From: Bacteroidetes bacterium UBA1947
GTDB lineage: Bacteria; Bacteroidota; Bacteroidia; Chitinophagales; Chitinophagaceae
Reading direction: 5' to 3'
Length of the DNA stretch: 64,000 nucleotides
NCBI GenBank assembly: GCA_002336915.1
Contig: DDET01000038.1
Span: forward strand, 192,773 to 256,772
Below the pieces are notes generated by a model. That model was given only the letters and a program-made list of their open reading frames with translations, ran no database searches and was not told where the DNA came from. This document shows, piece by piece, positions 9,152 to 18,726 of the stretch. The translations under genes were made by a program, and so were the position numbers. How positions within the stretch are numbered: position 1 is the first letter of the stretch; each line of letters starts with the position of its first letter.

Positions 9152-10063
9152 ATGAACAGGGAAAAAATCAGTTTGAACGGGGTTTTTGATAGAGATACCC
9201 TGCTTCACCTTCGATTACCTTTTTCTTTTTACCTATTACCTGTGTTTTGCTTCGGTATTAGTCAAGCACTAAACATTCATGCCACCACCGCAATTATTGT
9301 TTTTATTGCGCTGCATTTCTTCATTTATCCCGGCAGCAACATTTATAACAGCTACATGGATAAGGATACCGGCGCCATAGGAGGCCTGGAGCACCCACCA
9401 CCTGTTACCGTTAAACTTTACTATGCGAGCATAATTGTTGACGTAGCCGGTTTGGCCCTGTGCGCCTTTGCGGGCTGGCGGCATGTGCTCATCATGGCGG
9501 GGTATATAGGCTTCTCGAAAGCCTATAGCTGGTACGGCATACGGCTGAAGAAATACGCCATTGCAGGGTGGCTGAGCGTTATGTTCTTCCAGGGCGGCTA
9601 TACATTTATGCTGGCAAACATGGCCGCGACGGATGATGTTTCGATGCAGTGGTTCACCGCCAAGAACCTTGAGTGCATGTTGATCGCCTCATTACTGATA
9701 GGTGGCTCATATCCGTTGACGCAGATATACCAGCATGGAGAGGACGGTGAACGCGGCGATCATACCATTAGCTATAAATTGGGAATAAACGGCACATTTA
9801 TATTTTCGGGCCTACTGTTTGCAGCGGGCGCTTTGGTTACGCTACACTACTTCCATCAATACTACTACCTGCAGCAGTTTTTTATTTTTCTTGTTTGCCT
9901 ATCACCTGTCATCGTTTATTTCCAATACTGGTTCATTAAATCGCTGCGCGATAAAAGCTACGTTGACTACAGGCATGCCATGCTGATGAATAAAATAGCA
10001 TCTGTATGCATGGTAGTTTGTTTCACTATTATATCACTTATCAACTTTCATGTTATAGCGTAG
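9152..10063 (+). CDS. UbiA-family prenyltransferase
   Basis: With the ATG at 9152 the protein is 303 residues with about eight or nine membrane segments. Both Asp-rich motifs that hold Mg-prenyl diphosphate are recognisable: NSYMDKD near residue 68 (NxxxDxxxD-like) and EDGERGD near residue 204. The longer frame back to 9038 would run into the divergent PKS gene and adds a non-family sequence, so it was not used. UbiA enzymes prenylate aromatic acceptors in the membrane. Divergence from the type III PKS suggests that polyketide as the acceptor. The isopentenyl-diphosphate isomerase gene 1.4 kb downstream could support prenyl donor supply. Confidence 0.85.
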   Translation: MNREKISLNGVFDRDTLLHLRLPFSFYLLPVFCFGISQALNIHATTAIIVFIALHFFIYPGSNIYNSYMDKDTGAIGGLEHPPPVTVKLYYASIIVDVAGLALCAFAGWRHVLIMAGYIGFSKAYSWYGIRLKKYAIAGWLSVMFFQGGYTFMLANMAATDDVSMQWFTAKNLECMLIASLLIGGSYPLTQIYQHGEDGERGDHTISYKLGINGTFIFSGLLFAAGALVTLHYFHQYYYLQQFFIFLVCLSPVIVYFQYWFIKSLRDKSYVDYRHAMLMNKIASVCMVVCFTIISLINFHVIA

Positions 10064-10139
10064 CCTGTAGTTGCGGGCACCCCTCAGGAAAGCGGCACAA
10101 TTTTTATAAGCAGTGTATACATTGCCTAAAGTATACTTA

Positions 10140-11426
10140 ATGAGAGCTATCTGTAATTTACTTCTCCTGCTTTTGTCTATGCCCGTATTTGCGCAAAGTA
10201 CCGGTACCATACCCGTAAAGCCGGACCTTCCGGCACCCTTTGCCACAAAATCCAACAAAAATTTCAGCAGCGTGCAAGGCTGGAAAGAGGGCCAGACACC
10301 CAAAGCGCCCAGGGGATTTGCCGTTAACCTTTATGCATCGGGGATGAGTAATCCCCGTAATATGCTGGTGTTGCCCAATGGTGACGTACTGGTCGCAGAG
10401 GCCAATACCATTAAGAACGCATTGATGCAGGCCGGCGCCGTGATACTGGGTGCGGGTGGTGCTGAGAACCTGAAGAGAAGCGCAAACCGGATAAGCCTGC
10501 TGCGCGATGTGAACCACGATGGTATAGCGGATAACAGGGAAGTGTTATTGGAAGACCTTAACCAGCCCTTCGGTATGCTGTTACTAAATGGCTGGCTTTA
10601 TATAGCCAATACCGATGCGCTGATGCGCTATCGGTTTACCCCGGGGATGATCAAAATAAAAGATAAGGGCGAAATGATCATGCAGCTACCGGCAAATGAC
10701 CGCAACCAACATTGGACCCGTAATTTGCTTGCAAGCGCCGACGGCTCAAAAATATATATAGCTATTGGTTCAGTTGACAATATTGGCGATAATGGCAAAA
10801 ATGTTCACCCCCAAAGGGCATGTATACTGGAAATAAACCCAGACGGCAGCGGATCGCGCGTATATGCCAGCGGCCTGCGCAACCCGGTAGGCCTGGCTTG
10901 GGCACCGGGCACAAAAACCCTGTGGGCGACCGTAAACGAACGGGATGAACTGGGTGATGACCTGGTACCCGACTACCTGACCAGTGTAAAAGCCGGCGGT
11001 TTCTATGGCTGGCCATGGAGCTACTGGGGACAGCATGAAGACCCGCGTATGGAAGTGAAAAGGCCGGAACTGGTTGCCAAGGCGATAGTGCCCGACGTTT
11101 CGCTTGGAGCGCACACCGCATCGCTGTGCATGGTCTTTTATAAGGGCAAGTCGTTCCCGAAGAAGTACCAGGGCGGTGCATTCATCGCCCAGCACGGCTC
11201 ATGGAACCGTTCTGTATTGGCGGGCTATAAGGTGGTTTATGTCCCGTTTAAAAATGGAAAACCATCAGGCCCGGCCACCGATTTCCTGACAGGATTTAAG
11301 GCTTCTGACACTGAGCAAAAAGACGTATACGGCCGCCCTGTGGGTGTGGCCCAGCTGGCTGACGGTTCGCTATTAATAAGCGATGATGTAAATGACCGCA
11401 TTTGGCGGGTAGCCGCTAATAAATAA
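10140..11426 (+). CDS. Secreted sorbosone/glucose dehydrogenase-like beta-propeller protein
   Basis: The product is 428 residues from the ATG at 10140, with a signal peptide ending near PVFAQS. The body shows the GSDH/L-sorbosone dehydrogenase pattern: GFAVNLYASGMSNPRNM..LPNGDVLVAE early, a Asp-rich DVNHDGIADN loop, GLRNPVGLAWAP, and a HGSWNRS segment near the end. Such PQQ-type propellers oxidise aldoses in the periplasm, but many members have no proven activity. An upstream GTG at 10113 is in frame, but it would place extra residues before the signal peptide. It lies between UbiA and idi on the same strand. Confidence 0.82.
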   Translation: MRAICNLLLLLLSMPVFAQSTGTIPVKPDLPAPFATKSNKNFSSVQGWKEGQTPKAPRGFAVNLYASGMSNPRNMLVLPNGDVLVAEANTIKNALMQAGAVILGAGGAENLKRSANRISLLRDVNHDGIADNREVLLEDLNQPFGMLLLNGWLYIANTDALMRYRFTPGMIKIKDKGEMIMQLPANDRNQHWTRNLLASADGSKIYIAIGSVDNIGDNGKNVHPQRACILEINPDGSGSRVYASGLRNPVGLAWAPGTKTLWATVNERDELGDDLVPDYLTSVKAGGFYGWPWSYWGQHEDPRMEVKRPELVAKAIVPDVSLGAHTASLCMVFYKGKSFPKKYQGGAFIAQHGSWNRSVLAGYKVVYVPFKNGKPSGPATDFLTGFKASDTEQKDVYGRPVGVAQLADGSLLISDDVNDRIWRVAANK

Positions 11427-11453
11427 TTTATTGACTTAAAGACCGGATTTAAG

Positions 11454-12014
11454 ATGATCGTAAGGCAGGAATATGTGATACTTGTAGATGAGGATAACAA
11501 TGAAGTAGGCGCTATGGAAAAGATGGAAGCTCATCGCAAAGGCCTGCTGCACCGGGCATTTTCTATTTTTATTTTCAACGAGGACGGCGAACTGTTGCTG
11601 CAGAAGCGTGCAGCAGGCAAATATCATTCTGCTGGTCTATGGACGAATTCCTGCTGCGGGCATCCAAGACCCGGTGAGTGCACAAGCGAGGCAGCCGGCA
11701 GGAGGATGGACGAAGAGCTTAACTTAACTACCGCGCTGAGCGAGCAATTTTCCTTTACTTACCAGTTTGCATTCAATAAGAACCTGGCCGAGCATGAAAT
11801 AGACCATGTTTATTTTGGCAGGTATGAAGGGGCCATTGAGCCGAATCCCGCAGAAATAAGTGCGATCAGGTGGTTATCTATAGACAAAGTTCATCAGCTT
11901 CTCAAATCCGAGCCACAAAATTTTACCTACTGGTTACGACACATTATGTTGTTGCCAGCCTTTGCGAAAGCATTGGGACAATATAATAAGCTTCAGCCCA
12001 CGAGCCGGTGGTGA
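11454..12014 (+). CDS. idi: Isopentenyl-diphosphate delta-isomerase, type I
   Basis: This 186-residue Nudix-fold enzyme interconverts IPP and DMAPP. The active-site Cys segment TNSCCGHPRPGE, the following Nudix-like region with RRMDEEL, and the catalytic Glu region HEIDHVYFGRYEG are all present. The gene follows the sorbosone dehydrogenase-like gene by 27 bp with no terminator, so it is probably cotranscribed with it. DMAPP made here could feed the UbiA prenyltransferase upstream as well as menaquinone and carrier-lipid synthesis. Confidence 0.93.
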   Translation: MIVRQEYVILVDEDNNEVGAMEKMEAHRKGLLHRAFSIFIFNEDGELLLQKRAAGKYHSAGLWTNSCCGHPRPGECTSEAAGRRMDEELNLTTALSEQFSFTYQFAFNKNLAEHEIDHVYFGRYEGAIEPNPAEISAIRWLSIDKVHQLLKSEPQNFTYWLRHIMLLPAFAKALGQYNKLQPTSRW

Positions 12015-12052
12015 TATAAGATCCCCTTTTCCTTTCATGATACTTAATTAGC

Positions 12053-12074
12053 AGCCGGTAATGAGCCGGCTTTT
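12053..12074 (+). terminator. Weak hairpin terminator after idi
   Basis: AGCCGG pairs with CCGGCT across a seven-base loop, followed by four T residues. It is short and the T tract is weak. Confidence 0.4.
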
Positions 12075-12189
12075 GCGATTTCTTGCAACCTGCGTAAAAT
12101 ACCCTGATTATTTTAACAAAAGCCAAAACCGCAAAGTATAATGCCCCGTATATGGTTCTATTGTTAATGATTTTTAAAACAATTTTTCC

Positions 12190-13929
12190 ATGAGCAAACA
12201 TCCCTTACTAAGAAGATTGCGGGTATGTGTGGTATTACTGGGATTACTGGGGCCTTCAGTTCAAAGCTACGCCTCCAGTCACCGGGAAGCACCACTTATA
12301 TCGCGAGACCCGCTGGCGGACAATACAGACCTGTATGCGTTCCGTAGCCCCGATGATCCTACCACGGTGACGATCATCGCTAACTATATACCATTCGAAC
12401 TGCCTGAAGGTGGACCGAATTATTACAACTTCTCTCCCGATGTGCGCTACGAGATACACATCAAGAACAAGACAGCCACAATGGGAGATGACATCACTTA
12501 CCGTTTCACTTTTGCGCAAAGTAACCAGGATGCCAGCACCTTCTTTAATATAAGGCTGGGACAACAGAACCTGAAAACTACCTATACCTGCGAAAGAAGC
12601 ACGGATGGTGGTATGACCTTCACTGTTATTTATACAGGCGCAGTGCCTGCCAATAACATAGGCCCCCGCTCTATCCAGGATGCCACTGTAGGCCTTGGCG
12701 CAACAAACTACATGAGCCTGATGCAGGCTGCCATAGGCACTGCAAGCACAGGGGAAAAGGTATTTGCGGGCCCGGTGGATGATCCTTTTTTCGTGGATCT
12801 CGCAGGTGCTTTTGATGTAGGTAACTTTCGCCCGGAAGGCAATGCTACCAATCCTACAAAGGATGGCCTGGCGCGCTTTAATGTGCACAGTATAGCATTA
12901 AAAATACCCATTGCCACACTGCAAAAAAATGGCAACCCGGTATCAATGGCAGCAAATATACTGGACCCGGACTACGTAATAGGCGTATGGGCGTCAGCAA
13001 GCCGCAAACAAATAAAAACGCTGAATACAAACGGTACCGACAGTTATAGTGGTAGCTGGGTACAGGTGTCGCGTTTAGGTATGCCGCTTACTAATGAAGC
13101 AGTGATACCATTGGGGATGAAGGACAAATGGAATGCAAGCAATCCAAGTGGTGATGTGCAATTTGCTGCTTACTTCAGCAATCCTGAGCTGGCACTGTAT
13201 ATGGACAACTCACAATTTGGTGGCGCTGTTCCATCACTCAATGCACTACGCATACAGAGCAATTCACTGGGTGCTTATGATTTCCGTAATGGAAAGAAAG
13301 GTTTGTGGGCATTAAAAGGATCAGCCGCAGTAGCAGGTACTGCATTGGATGATGCGATATTCGGTACCATCCTGTTACCTGACTCAATGAGCCCACGTGC
13401 TGTTGATATACTTCCTATATTTTACACCGGCGTTCCAAATCTTGATCCATACCAACTGGCTACCGGCAAGAATGGCAACCCGCTGGCAGCAGGCAAGCCA
13501 TTTATCAACAACTTCCTGCCTACGCTGGGCGATATGCTGCGCCTGAACATGGCTGTACCACCTACACCGCGCAATGACCCGAACTTCAGTTCGCTGGGTA
13601 TAGTGAAAGCAGCCGTGCTGGGCCTTACAGATCCAATGTATGCCAATACCAATATGGAAATGATACCCAATATGGATGGATTCCCCAACGGCCGCAGGCT
13701 GGAGGATGATGTGACCACCATTGAACTACAAGCTGTATCGGGTGTTGCATTGGCAGCCATCGGGCTTTGGTACGACGATTTCACTACCAATCCTGTTACT
13801 CCCCAATTAGGCCGAGTACTGAGCTTCACCGCCGGACCTACACATAACGATACTACTTTCCAGGCATCGTTTCCCTATGTGCAGCAGCCATGGAGAGGAT
13901 ATGACCATACAATACAAGCAAGATTTTAA
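12190..13929 (+). CDS. DUF4331 secreted protein (copy 1, no sorting domain)
   Basis: The 579-residue product has an N-terminal signal segment (VVLLGLLGPSVQSYAS) followed directly by the DUF4331 hallmark SSHREAPLISRDPLADNTDLYAF. The same domain fills the rest of the chain. It ends at the QQPWRG element, where its neighbour continues into a T9SS sorting domain, so this copy should be periplasmic or freely exported rather than surface-anchored. The function of DUF4331 is unknown. It is 22 bp upstream of a paralogue with near-identical blocks such as NMDGFPNGRRLEDDVTTIELQ, so the pair is a tandem duplication. Confidence 0.9.
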   Translation: MSKHPLLRRLRVCVVLLGLLGPSVQSYASSHREAPLISRDPLADNTDLYAFRSPDDPTTVTIIANYIPFELPEGGPNYYNFSPDVRYEIHIKNKTATMGDDITYRFTFAQSNQDASTFFNIRLGQQNLKTTYTCERSTDGGMTFTVIYTGAVPANNIGPRSIQDATVGLGATNYMSLMQAAIGTASTGEKVFAGPVDDPFFVDLAGAFDVGNFRPEGNATNPTKDGLARFNVHSIALKIPIATLQKNGNPVSMAANILDPDYVIGVWASASRKQIKTLNTNGTDSYSGSWVQVSRLGMPLTNEAVIPLGMKDKWNASNPSGDVQFAAYFSNPELALYMDNSQFGGAVPSLNALRIQSNSLGAYDFRNGKKGLWALKGSAAVAGTALDDAIFGTILLPDSMSPRAVDILPIFYTGVPNLDPYQLATGKNGNPLAAGKPFINNFLPTLGDMLRLNMAVPPTPRNDPNFSSLGIVKAAVLGLTDPMYANTNMEMIPNMDGFPNGRRLEDDVTTIELQAVSGVALAAIGLWYDDFTTNPVTPQLGRVLSFTAGPTHNDTTFQASFPYVQQPWRGYDHTIQARF

Positions 13930-13951
13930 TTCACCACAAAAGACATAAAAT

Positions 13952-15997
13952 ATGAAAAACATAATTAGCAAAGCTGTGGTGGTATTAAGTATACTACTAT
14001 TGCCCCAACTAAGGGCCATGGCCTCGAGCCATCGCGAAGCACCGCTGATATCGAACGACCCGATAGCGGATAATACGGATCTGTATGCATTCAGGAGTCC
14101 CTGCGATACGAATAAGATAGTGCTGATAGCTAACTATATTCCTTTCGAACATCCTGCAGGCGGACCAAACTATTACACCTTTGGCGAGAACATCCGCTAC
14201 GAGATACATGTGAAGAACAATGCGAACACGCCAGGTGATAATATCATCTACCGTTTCACCTTCCAGCATGTGAACGAAGATGCCTCTACCTTCTTCAACA
14301 TCAGGCTGGGAAAGCAGAATATTAAGACGACGTATACTTGCGAACGCAGTACAAACGGCGGCCTTACATTCGTAACCATAGCCAGCAATGCAATAGTGCC
14401 TCCGCCAAACATAGGCCCGCGCTCTATTGAAAACGCTACGGTAGGCCTGGGTGCTACCTCTTACGGTCAGCTAATGACGCAGGCTGTAACAACTGCATCA
14501 ACAGGTGAAAAACTGTTCTGCGGCCCTACGGACGATCCGTTTTTCGTGGACCTCGGTGGTGCATTTGATGTGGGCGGTTTCCGCACCGGCGCCCAGGCAC
14601 GTGATGGCCTGGCAAAATTTAACTGCCACTCTATAGTAATAGAAGTGCCAATATCTACCCTGCAGAAAACAGGACTGAATACAACAGCCGCTACCAGCAT
14701 ACTGGATGGCAACTTCGTAATCGGTGTTTGGGCATCAGCCAGCAGGCCAAAGATCACTACCTTAAGTAACGTGGGTGATGAGCCTGCTACTTCAGGCAGC
14801 TGGGTACAGGTATCGCGCATAGGCATGCCGCTTACCAACGAGGTGATCAATCCTATAGGTGTTAAAGATGCCTGGAACAGGGCGAATCCTTACGCAAGTG
14901 ATTTTAACTACCTGTCTTATTTCCAGAACCCTGAGCTGGCACTGTATATGGACAACTCACAGTATGGCGGTGCTGTACCGGGCCTTGATTCATTGCGCAT
15001 ACAGAGCAATTCACTGGGTGCTTACGATTTCCGGAACACACACCAGGGACTGTACCCACTTAAAAATTCTCCTGCCGTATCTGGTACGGCGCTTGCGGAT
15101 GTAGGCGGTTTCGGTACTTACCTGCTGCCCAATAACTTCAGCCCCCGTGCTGTGGACATCATGCCTATCTTCCTGATGGGTGTACCTAACCTGAACCCAT
15201 ATCAACTGGCTACCGGAAAGAATGGCAATCCACTGGCGAACGGAAAGCCTTTTGTGAATAACTTCTTACTGTATTCACCATTGCTGGGTACACCGGAGTT
15301 CGCTGACCTGCTGCGTCTTAATATGGCAGTTCCCGTAACTCCGCGTAATGATCCTAAATTCAGTTCTTTAGGCCTTGTGTATGCAGCAGTGCTTGGTCTT
15401 ACCGACCCTGCTTACAATGCAAATGCAAACCTGCAGTTCATTCCCAATATGGATGGTTTCCCCAATGGCCGCAGGCTGGAGGATGATGTGACAACGATCG
15501 AATTACAGGCTGTATCGGGCGTAGTGCTGGCAGCAATAGGCCTGTGGTATGACGACTATACTACCAATCCGGTTACTCCTGACTTGTTGCATGTACTGGA
15601 CTTCAATGCAGGTGTAACACATAATGACACCACCTTCCAGGCGTGCATGCCATACCTGCAGCAACCATGGAGGGGCTTTACAGGCACAGAATATGCCGGT
15701 CCTACCAGTGTAGCCCAGTTAGGCCTTTCTACCCCGGCGGGAGCAATGTCTGCATATCCTAACCCATTTGCAGGCGAGGTAACGCTTAAGTACAAGCTTG
15801 CTACCCGTGCAAATATCCAATTACAGGTCGTTGACCTTAATGGCAGGGTGGTACAGGTAATAGCTAACGAACAAAAGGAAGCAGGCGAATACACCGCAAC
15901 ATGGAACAGCGGCAACCTTGCTTCGGGTGTTTACTTTGCGCAGCTGAGTGTAGGTGGTAACACCGTACAATCGGTAAAGCTGGTGAAAGCCAATTAA
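13952..15997 (+). CDS. DUF4331 protein with T9SS type A sorting domain (copy 2)
   Basis: This 681-residue protein has a signal peptide, SSHREAPLISNDPIADNTDLYAF at the start of the mature chain, and DUF4331 to about residue 590. The last 80 or so residues form a type A T9SS sorting domain (AYPNPF...VVDLNGRVV...SGVYFAQLSVGG...KLVKAN). It is thus predicted to cross the outer membrane through T9SS and be cell-surface attached or released. It differs from copy 1 mainly in having this domain. It belongs to the same run of genes as the TPR lipoprotein and HupE-like protein downstream. Confidence 0.92.
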   Translation: MKNIISKAVVVLSILLLPQLRAMASSHREAPLISNDPIADNTDLYAFRSPCDTNKIVLIANYIPFEHPAGGPNYYTFGENIRYEIHVKNNANTPGDNIIYRFTFQHVNEDASTFFNIRLGKQNIKTTYTCERSTNGGLTFVTIASNAIVPPPNIGPRSIENATVGLGATSYGQLMTQAVTTASTGEKLFCGPTDDPFFVDLGGAFDVGGFRTGAQARDGLAKFNCHSIVIEVPISTLQKTGLNTTAATSILDGNFVIGVWASASRPKITTLSNVGDEPATSGSWVQVSRIGMPLTNEVINPIGVKDAWNRANPYASDFNYLSYFQNPELALYMDNSQYGGAVPGLDSLRIQSNSLGAYDFRNTHQGLYPLKNSPAVSGTALADVGGFGTYLLPNNFSPRAVDIMPIFLMGVPNLNPYQLATGKNGNPLANGKPFVNNFLLYSPLLGTPEFADLLRLNMAVPVTPRNDPKFSSLGLVYAAVLGLTDPAYNANANLQFIPNMDGFPNGRRLEDDVTTIELQAVSGVVLAAIGLWYDDYTTNPVTPDLLHVLDFNAGVTHNDTTFQACMPYLQQPWRGFTGTEYAGPTSVAQLGLSTPAGAMSAYPNPFAGEVTLKYKLATRANIQLQVVDLNGRVVQVIANEQKEAGEYTATWNSGNLASGVYFAQLSVGGNTVQSVKLVKAN

Positions 15998-16021
15998 GTA
16001 GGTTAAATGGTTAGATTAGGT

Positions 16022-16053
16022 AAGGGGATGCTTCGGCACCCCTTTACTTTTTT
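16022..16053 (+). terminator. Hairpin with cTTCGg-type loop after DUF4331 copy 2
   Basis: AAGGGG-a-TGC pairs with GCACCCCTT around a TTCG tetraloop with one bulged A, followed by a T-rich run. The next gene starts 48 bp later on the same strand, so it may attenuate rather than fully terminate. Confidence 0.65.
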
Positions 16054-16100
16054 AAAACCATTTGCGCCACTATTGCGTATATACCCTAAAATACACACTC

Positions 16101-17453
16101 ATGAAGAGATATTTCACACTATTCACAGGCCTTTTGCTCCTTTCAATGAGCATCGGTACATTTTCTTCCTGCACATCCACAGAGGGCAAGGAGAGCGAAA
16201 AGATAAACGGCGAGTTAAGTGTGCCGGCATTGCTTACCAGCCAAAAGCAGGTTTCCAATCCTGCGGAGGCTGCTTTGATAAAGGAAACTTACAACAAAGC
16301 TATCGCAGCTCTGAAAGCTAACCCGGATGATCTGAAACAGTTTATATCGCTGGCGTCCGTTTATATTACGGAAGGCCGTATTACGGGTAATAGTGGTTAT
16401 TACAGCAATGCAGCGATTAATGTGCTGGACCGGGTTACAAATGAAAAGGCCTCAAATAAGGAATTAGCTTTTGAAGCACTGAGCCTGAAATCGGCAGTAT
16501 TGCTTAATATGCACCAGTTCAAAGATGCGCTGGCTGTGGCAAACGAGGGCCTTGCGCTTAATAGCTCCACCTCCGCAATATATGGGGCGCTGGTGGATGC
16601 TAATGTAGAAATGGGCAATTACGAAGAAGCAGTTGCAGATTGCGATAGAATGCTGAGCATCCGCCCGGACCTGCGTTCTTACTCGAGGGCATCTTACCTG
16701 AGGCAGATACATGGCGATAATAAAGGGGCTATTGCAGCCATGCAAATGGCGGTCGAAGCAGGTGGTCCCGGAGATGAAAGTACAGAGTGGGCGAGGGTGA
16801 CTTTGGGAGACCTGTACCTGAATACAGGCAACGTTGATAGTGCTTCATTTGAATATATGACCGCTCTTTCTTATCGTCCTGATTATCCTTATGCGCAAAT
16901 AGGACTTGCGAAGGTGCAAAAGACGATGAAGAATTATGATTCCGCGATCGCGTTGACAAAGCAAGCGATTAATACCATGAGCCAGCCTGCATTTGTATCT
17001 ATGCTTGCCGACCTGTATGAACTGAAGAATGATAAATCCAAGGCAGCTGAGATAAGGAACGAAGTAGTGAAATTGCTGGAAGAAGGGGAGACGGAGCAAG
17101 CAAAAGAAAACGTAAAGCATAATGCAAGCCGCGAAATGGCTATGGCTTACCTGGACACCAAACAAATGGACAAGGCGCTGGAGTATGCGCAAAAAGACCT
17201 GGCCATGCGCCCCGGGAATATAGATGCAAACGAATTGATGGCCTGGGTATACTATAAGAAAGGCGATTATGCCAATGCAAAAGTACACGCTGCAAAAGCA
17301 CTGAAGACAAACAGTAAAAACGCTACAACGCTTTATAAAGCAGGTATGGTATATGCCGCCGCCGGTGATGTTGTGAAAGGAAATGAACTGATGCAGGAAG
17401 CTAAGCAGGTATCTCCGTATATAGATCAAAGGATATTACTGGCCGCTAAATAA
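16101..17453 (+). CDS. TPR-repeat lipoprotein
   Basis: From the ATG at 16101 the protein is 450 residues with a lipoprotein signal (lipobox FSSC, Cys24) and tandem TPR motifs over most of the chain, for example FKDALAVANEGLALN, YEEAVADCDRMLSIRP and MDKALEYAQKDLAMRPGN. The longer frame from 16062 would put residues ahead of the signal peptide. It is probably an outer- or inner-membrane-tethered scaffold that works with its neighbours. It lies 5 bp before the HupE-like gene and is likely cotranscribed with it. Confidence 0.87.
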   Translation: MKRYFTLFTGLLLLSMSIGTFSSCTSTEGKESEKINGELSVPALLTSQKQVSNPAEAALIKETYNKAIAALKANPDDLKQFISLASVYITEGRITGNSGYYSNAAINVLDRVTNEKASNKELAFEALSLKSAVLLNMHQFKDALAVANEGLALNSSTSAIYGALVDANVEMGNYEEAVADCDRMLSIRPDLRSYSRASYLRQIHGDNKGAIAAMQMAVEAGGPGDESTEWARVTLGDLYLNTGNVDSASFEYMTALSYRPDYPYAQIGLAKVQKTMKNYDSAIALTKQAINTMSQPAFVSMLADLYELKNDKSKAAEIRNEVVKLLEEGETEQAKENVKHNASREMAMAYLDTKQMDKALEYAQKDLAMRPGNIDANELMAWVYYKKGDYANAKVHAAKALKTNSKNATTLYKAGMVYAAAGDVVKGNELMQEAKQVSPYIDQRILLAAK

Positions 17454-17458
17454 TAAGT

Positions 17459-18118
17459 ATGAAAAAGTATTTTTTCCTGCTGCTGTTATTGCTGGTTGCC
17501 GTTCTGCCGATGTCTGCGCATACCATAAATTATGTACTGGATAAAGAAGATGCAGGATCGGTGTTCTGGAAATATTTGGTATTAGGATACGAGCATATCA
17601 TTCCGCTGGGCTTCGACCATATACTATTCATACTCTGTGTATTCTTTTTGAACACGAACATTAAGCAGATCATATTGCAGGCGTCTATGTTCACGGTAGC
17701 GCATTCTATAACACTCGGGCTTGCAATGTACGGGATCATTAAGCCGCCAACGAATATTGTAGAGCCATTAATCGCGCTTTCAATAGTATTTCTTGCCGTC
17801 GAAAATATCTACTCAAACAAGGTAAAACCATGGCGTATGGTTATGGTATTCTTGTTCGGTATGGTGCATGGTATGGGCTTCGCGGGAGCATTAGCGGGAC
17901 TTGGGATGCCGCAAAATGCTTTTGCTACTGCACTGATTAGTTTTAATGTTGGGGTGGAGTTGGGGCAGTTGAGCATTATTCTACTCATGTATTTCTGTGT
18001 ATCGAAGGTGTTTTCAAGGCAGTTGTGGTACCGTAGTCGGGTAGTTATCCCTGCTTCCCTGATAATAGCCATGGTAGCGGCTTACTGGACAATTGAGCGC
18101 ATCTTTTTTCTGGCTTGA
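17459..18118 (+). CDS. HupE/UreJ-family membrane protein
   Basis: This 219-residue protein has a cleavable-type signal segment and about six membrane spans. It carries the family motifs GFDHILF, HSITLGLA, a conserved ENIYS, FGMVHGMGFAGAL and FNVGVELGQ. HupE/UreJ proteins are linked to nickel or other metal uptake; the conserved His and Glu residues fit a metal path. Its place after two DUF4331 proteins and a TPR lipoprotein, and before a TonB receptor with a His-rich plug, suggests a metal-related or cofactor-related envelope function. That is inferred from context only. Confidence 0.85.
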   Translation: MKKYFFLLLLLLVAVLPMSAHTINYVLDKEDAGSVFWKYLVLGYEHIIPLGFDHILFILCVFFLNTNIKQIILQASMFTVAHSITLGLAMYGIIKPPTNIVEPLIALSIVFLAVENIYSNKVKPWRMVMVFLFGMVHGMGFAGALAGLGMPQNAFATALISFNVGVELGQLSIILLMYFCVSKVFSRQLWYRSRVVIPASLIIAMVAAYWTIERIFFLA

Positions 18119-18316
18119 TCCGGTTCATGCACAGCCACGGCGGCTCTTAATCATACGGCCCATGGGGTAAATATTCAATGTTTTTTATTAATATAACATA
18201 GTGGGATTGGCTTTCACGGGAAAAAAGATATCCACAACTGTTGATAGTATTTGACCCTAAATATTTTATTAAGATTCAGGATTTTTGTATTATCGTGGTC
18301 TAAACGTAATCCATTT

Positions 18317-18607
18317 ATGAACAAAGCAGAATTAATTGACCAGATCGCGAAAGATTCTGGCATTACAAAAACACAGGCAAATGATGCTCTCGAAGCTTTT
18401 ACAGGTGCAGTAGTTTCTACCTTGAAAAAAGGTGACACCGTAACATTAGTAGGCTTTGGTACATTCTCAGTTTCTCAAAGGGCAGCGCGCAATGGCCGTA
18501 ACCCACAGACAGGTGAAACAATAAAAATTAAAGCAAGTAAAGTTGCTAAGTTTAAACCTGGTAAAGATTTTAAAGACAAGATCGCCGGCGTAAAAGCAAA
18601 AAAATAA
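18317..18607 (+). CDS. HU-family DNA-binding protein
   Basis: The product is 96 residues from the ATG at 18317 (MNKAELIDQIAKDSGITKTQ), the normal length for HU. It has the VGFGTFSVSQRAARNGRNPQTGE DNA-binding arm and ends in a lysine-rich tail. It compacts and bends DNA in the nucleoid as a dimer. It is a single gene with its own strong terminator. The longer frame from 18251 lacks family support. Confidence 0.94.
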   Translation: MNKAELIDQIAKDSGITKTQANDALEAFTGAVVSTLKKGDTVTLVGFGTFSVSQRAARNGRNPQTGETIKIKASKVAKFKPGKDFKDKIAGVKAKK

Positions 18608-18623
18608 TTTGAGGATGAATAAT

Positions 18624-18656
18624 AAAAAAGGCAAGAGATATTCTCTTGCCTTTTTT
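18624..18656 (+). terminator. Strong intrinsic terminator after HU gene
   Basis: A 15-base arm of six A residues followed by GGCAAGAGA pairs perfectly with TCTCTTGCC plus six T residues around a 3-base loop. Flanking A and T tracts make it potentially bidirectional. Confidence 0.9.
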
Positions 18657-18726
18657 ATTTGTGCTAAGTGCTAAGCTAAATCCACAGTGCTGGTTGTTTC
18701 GTATATGATACAGCAAATGCTTAGCA

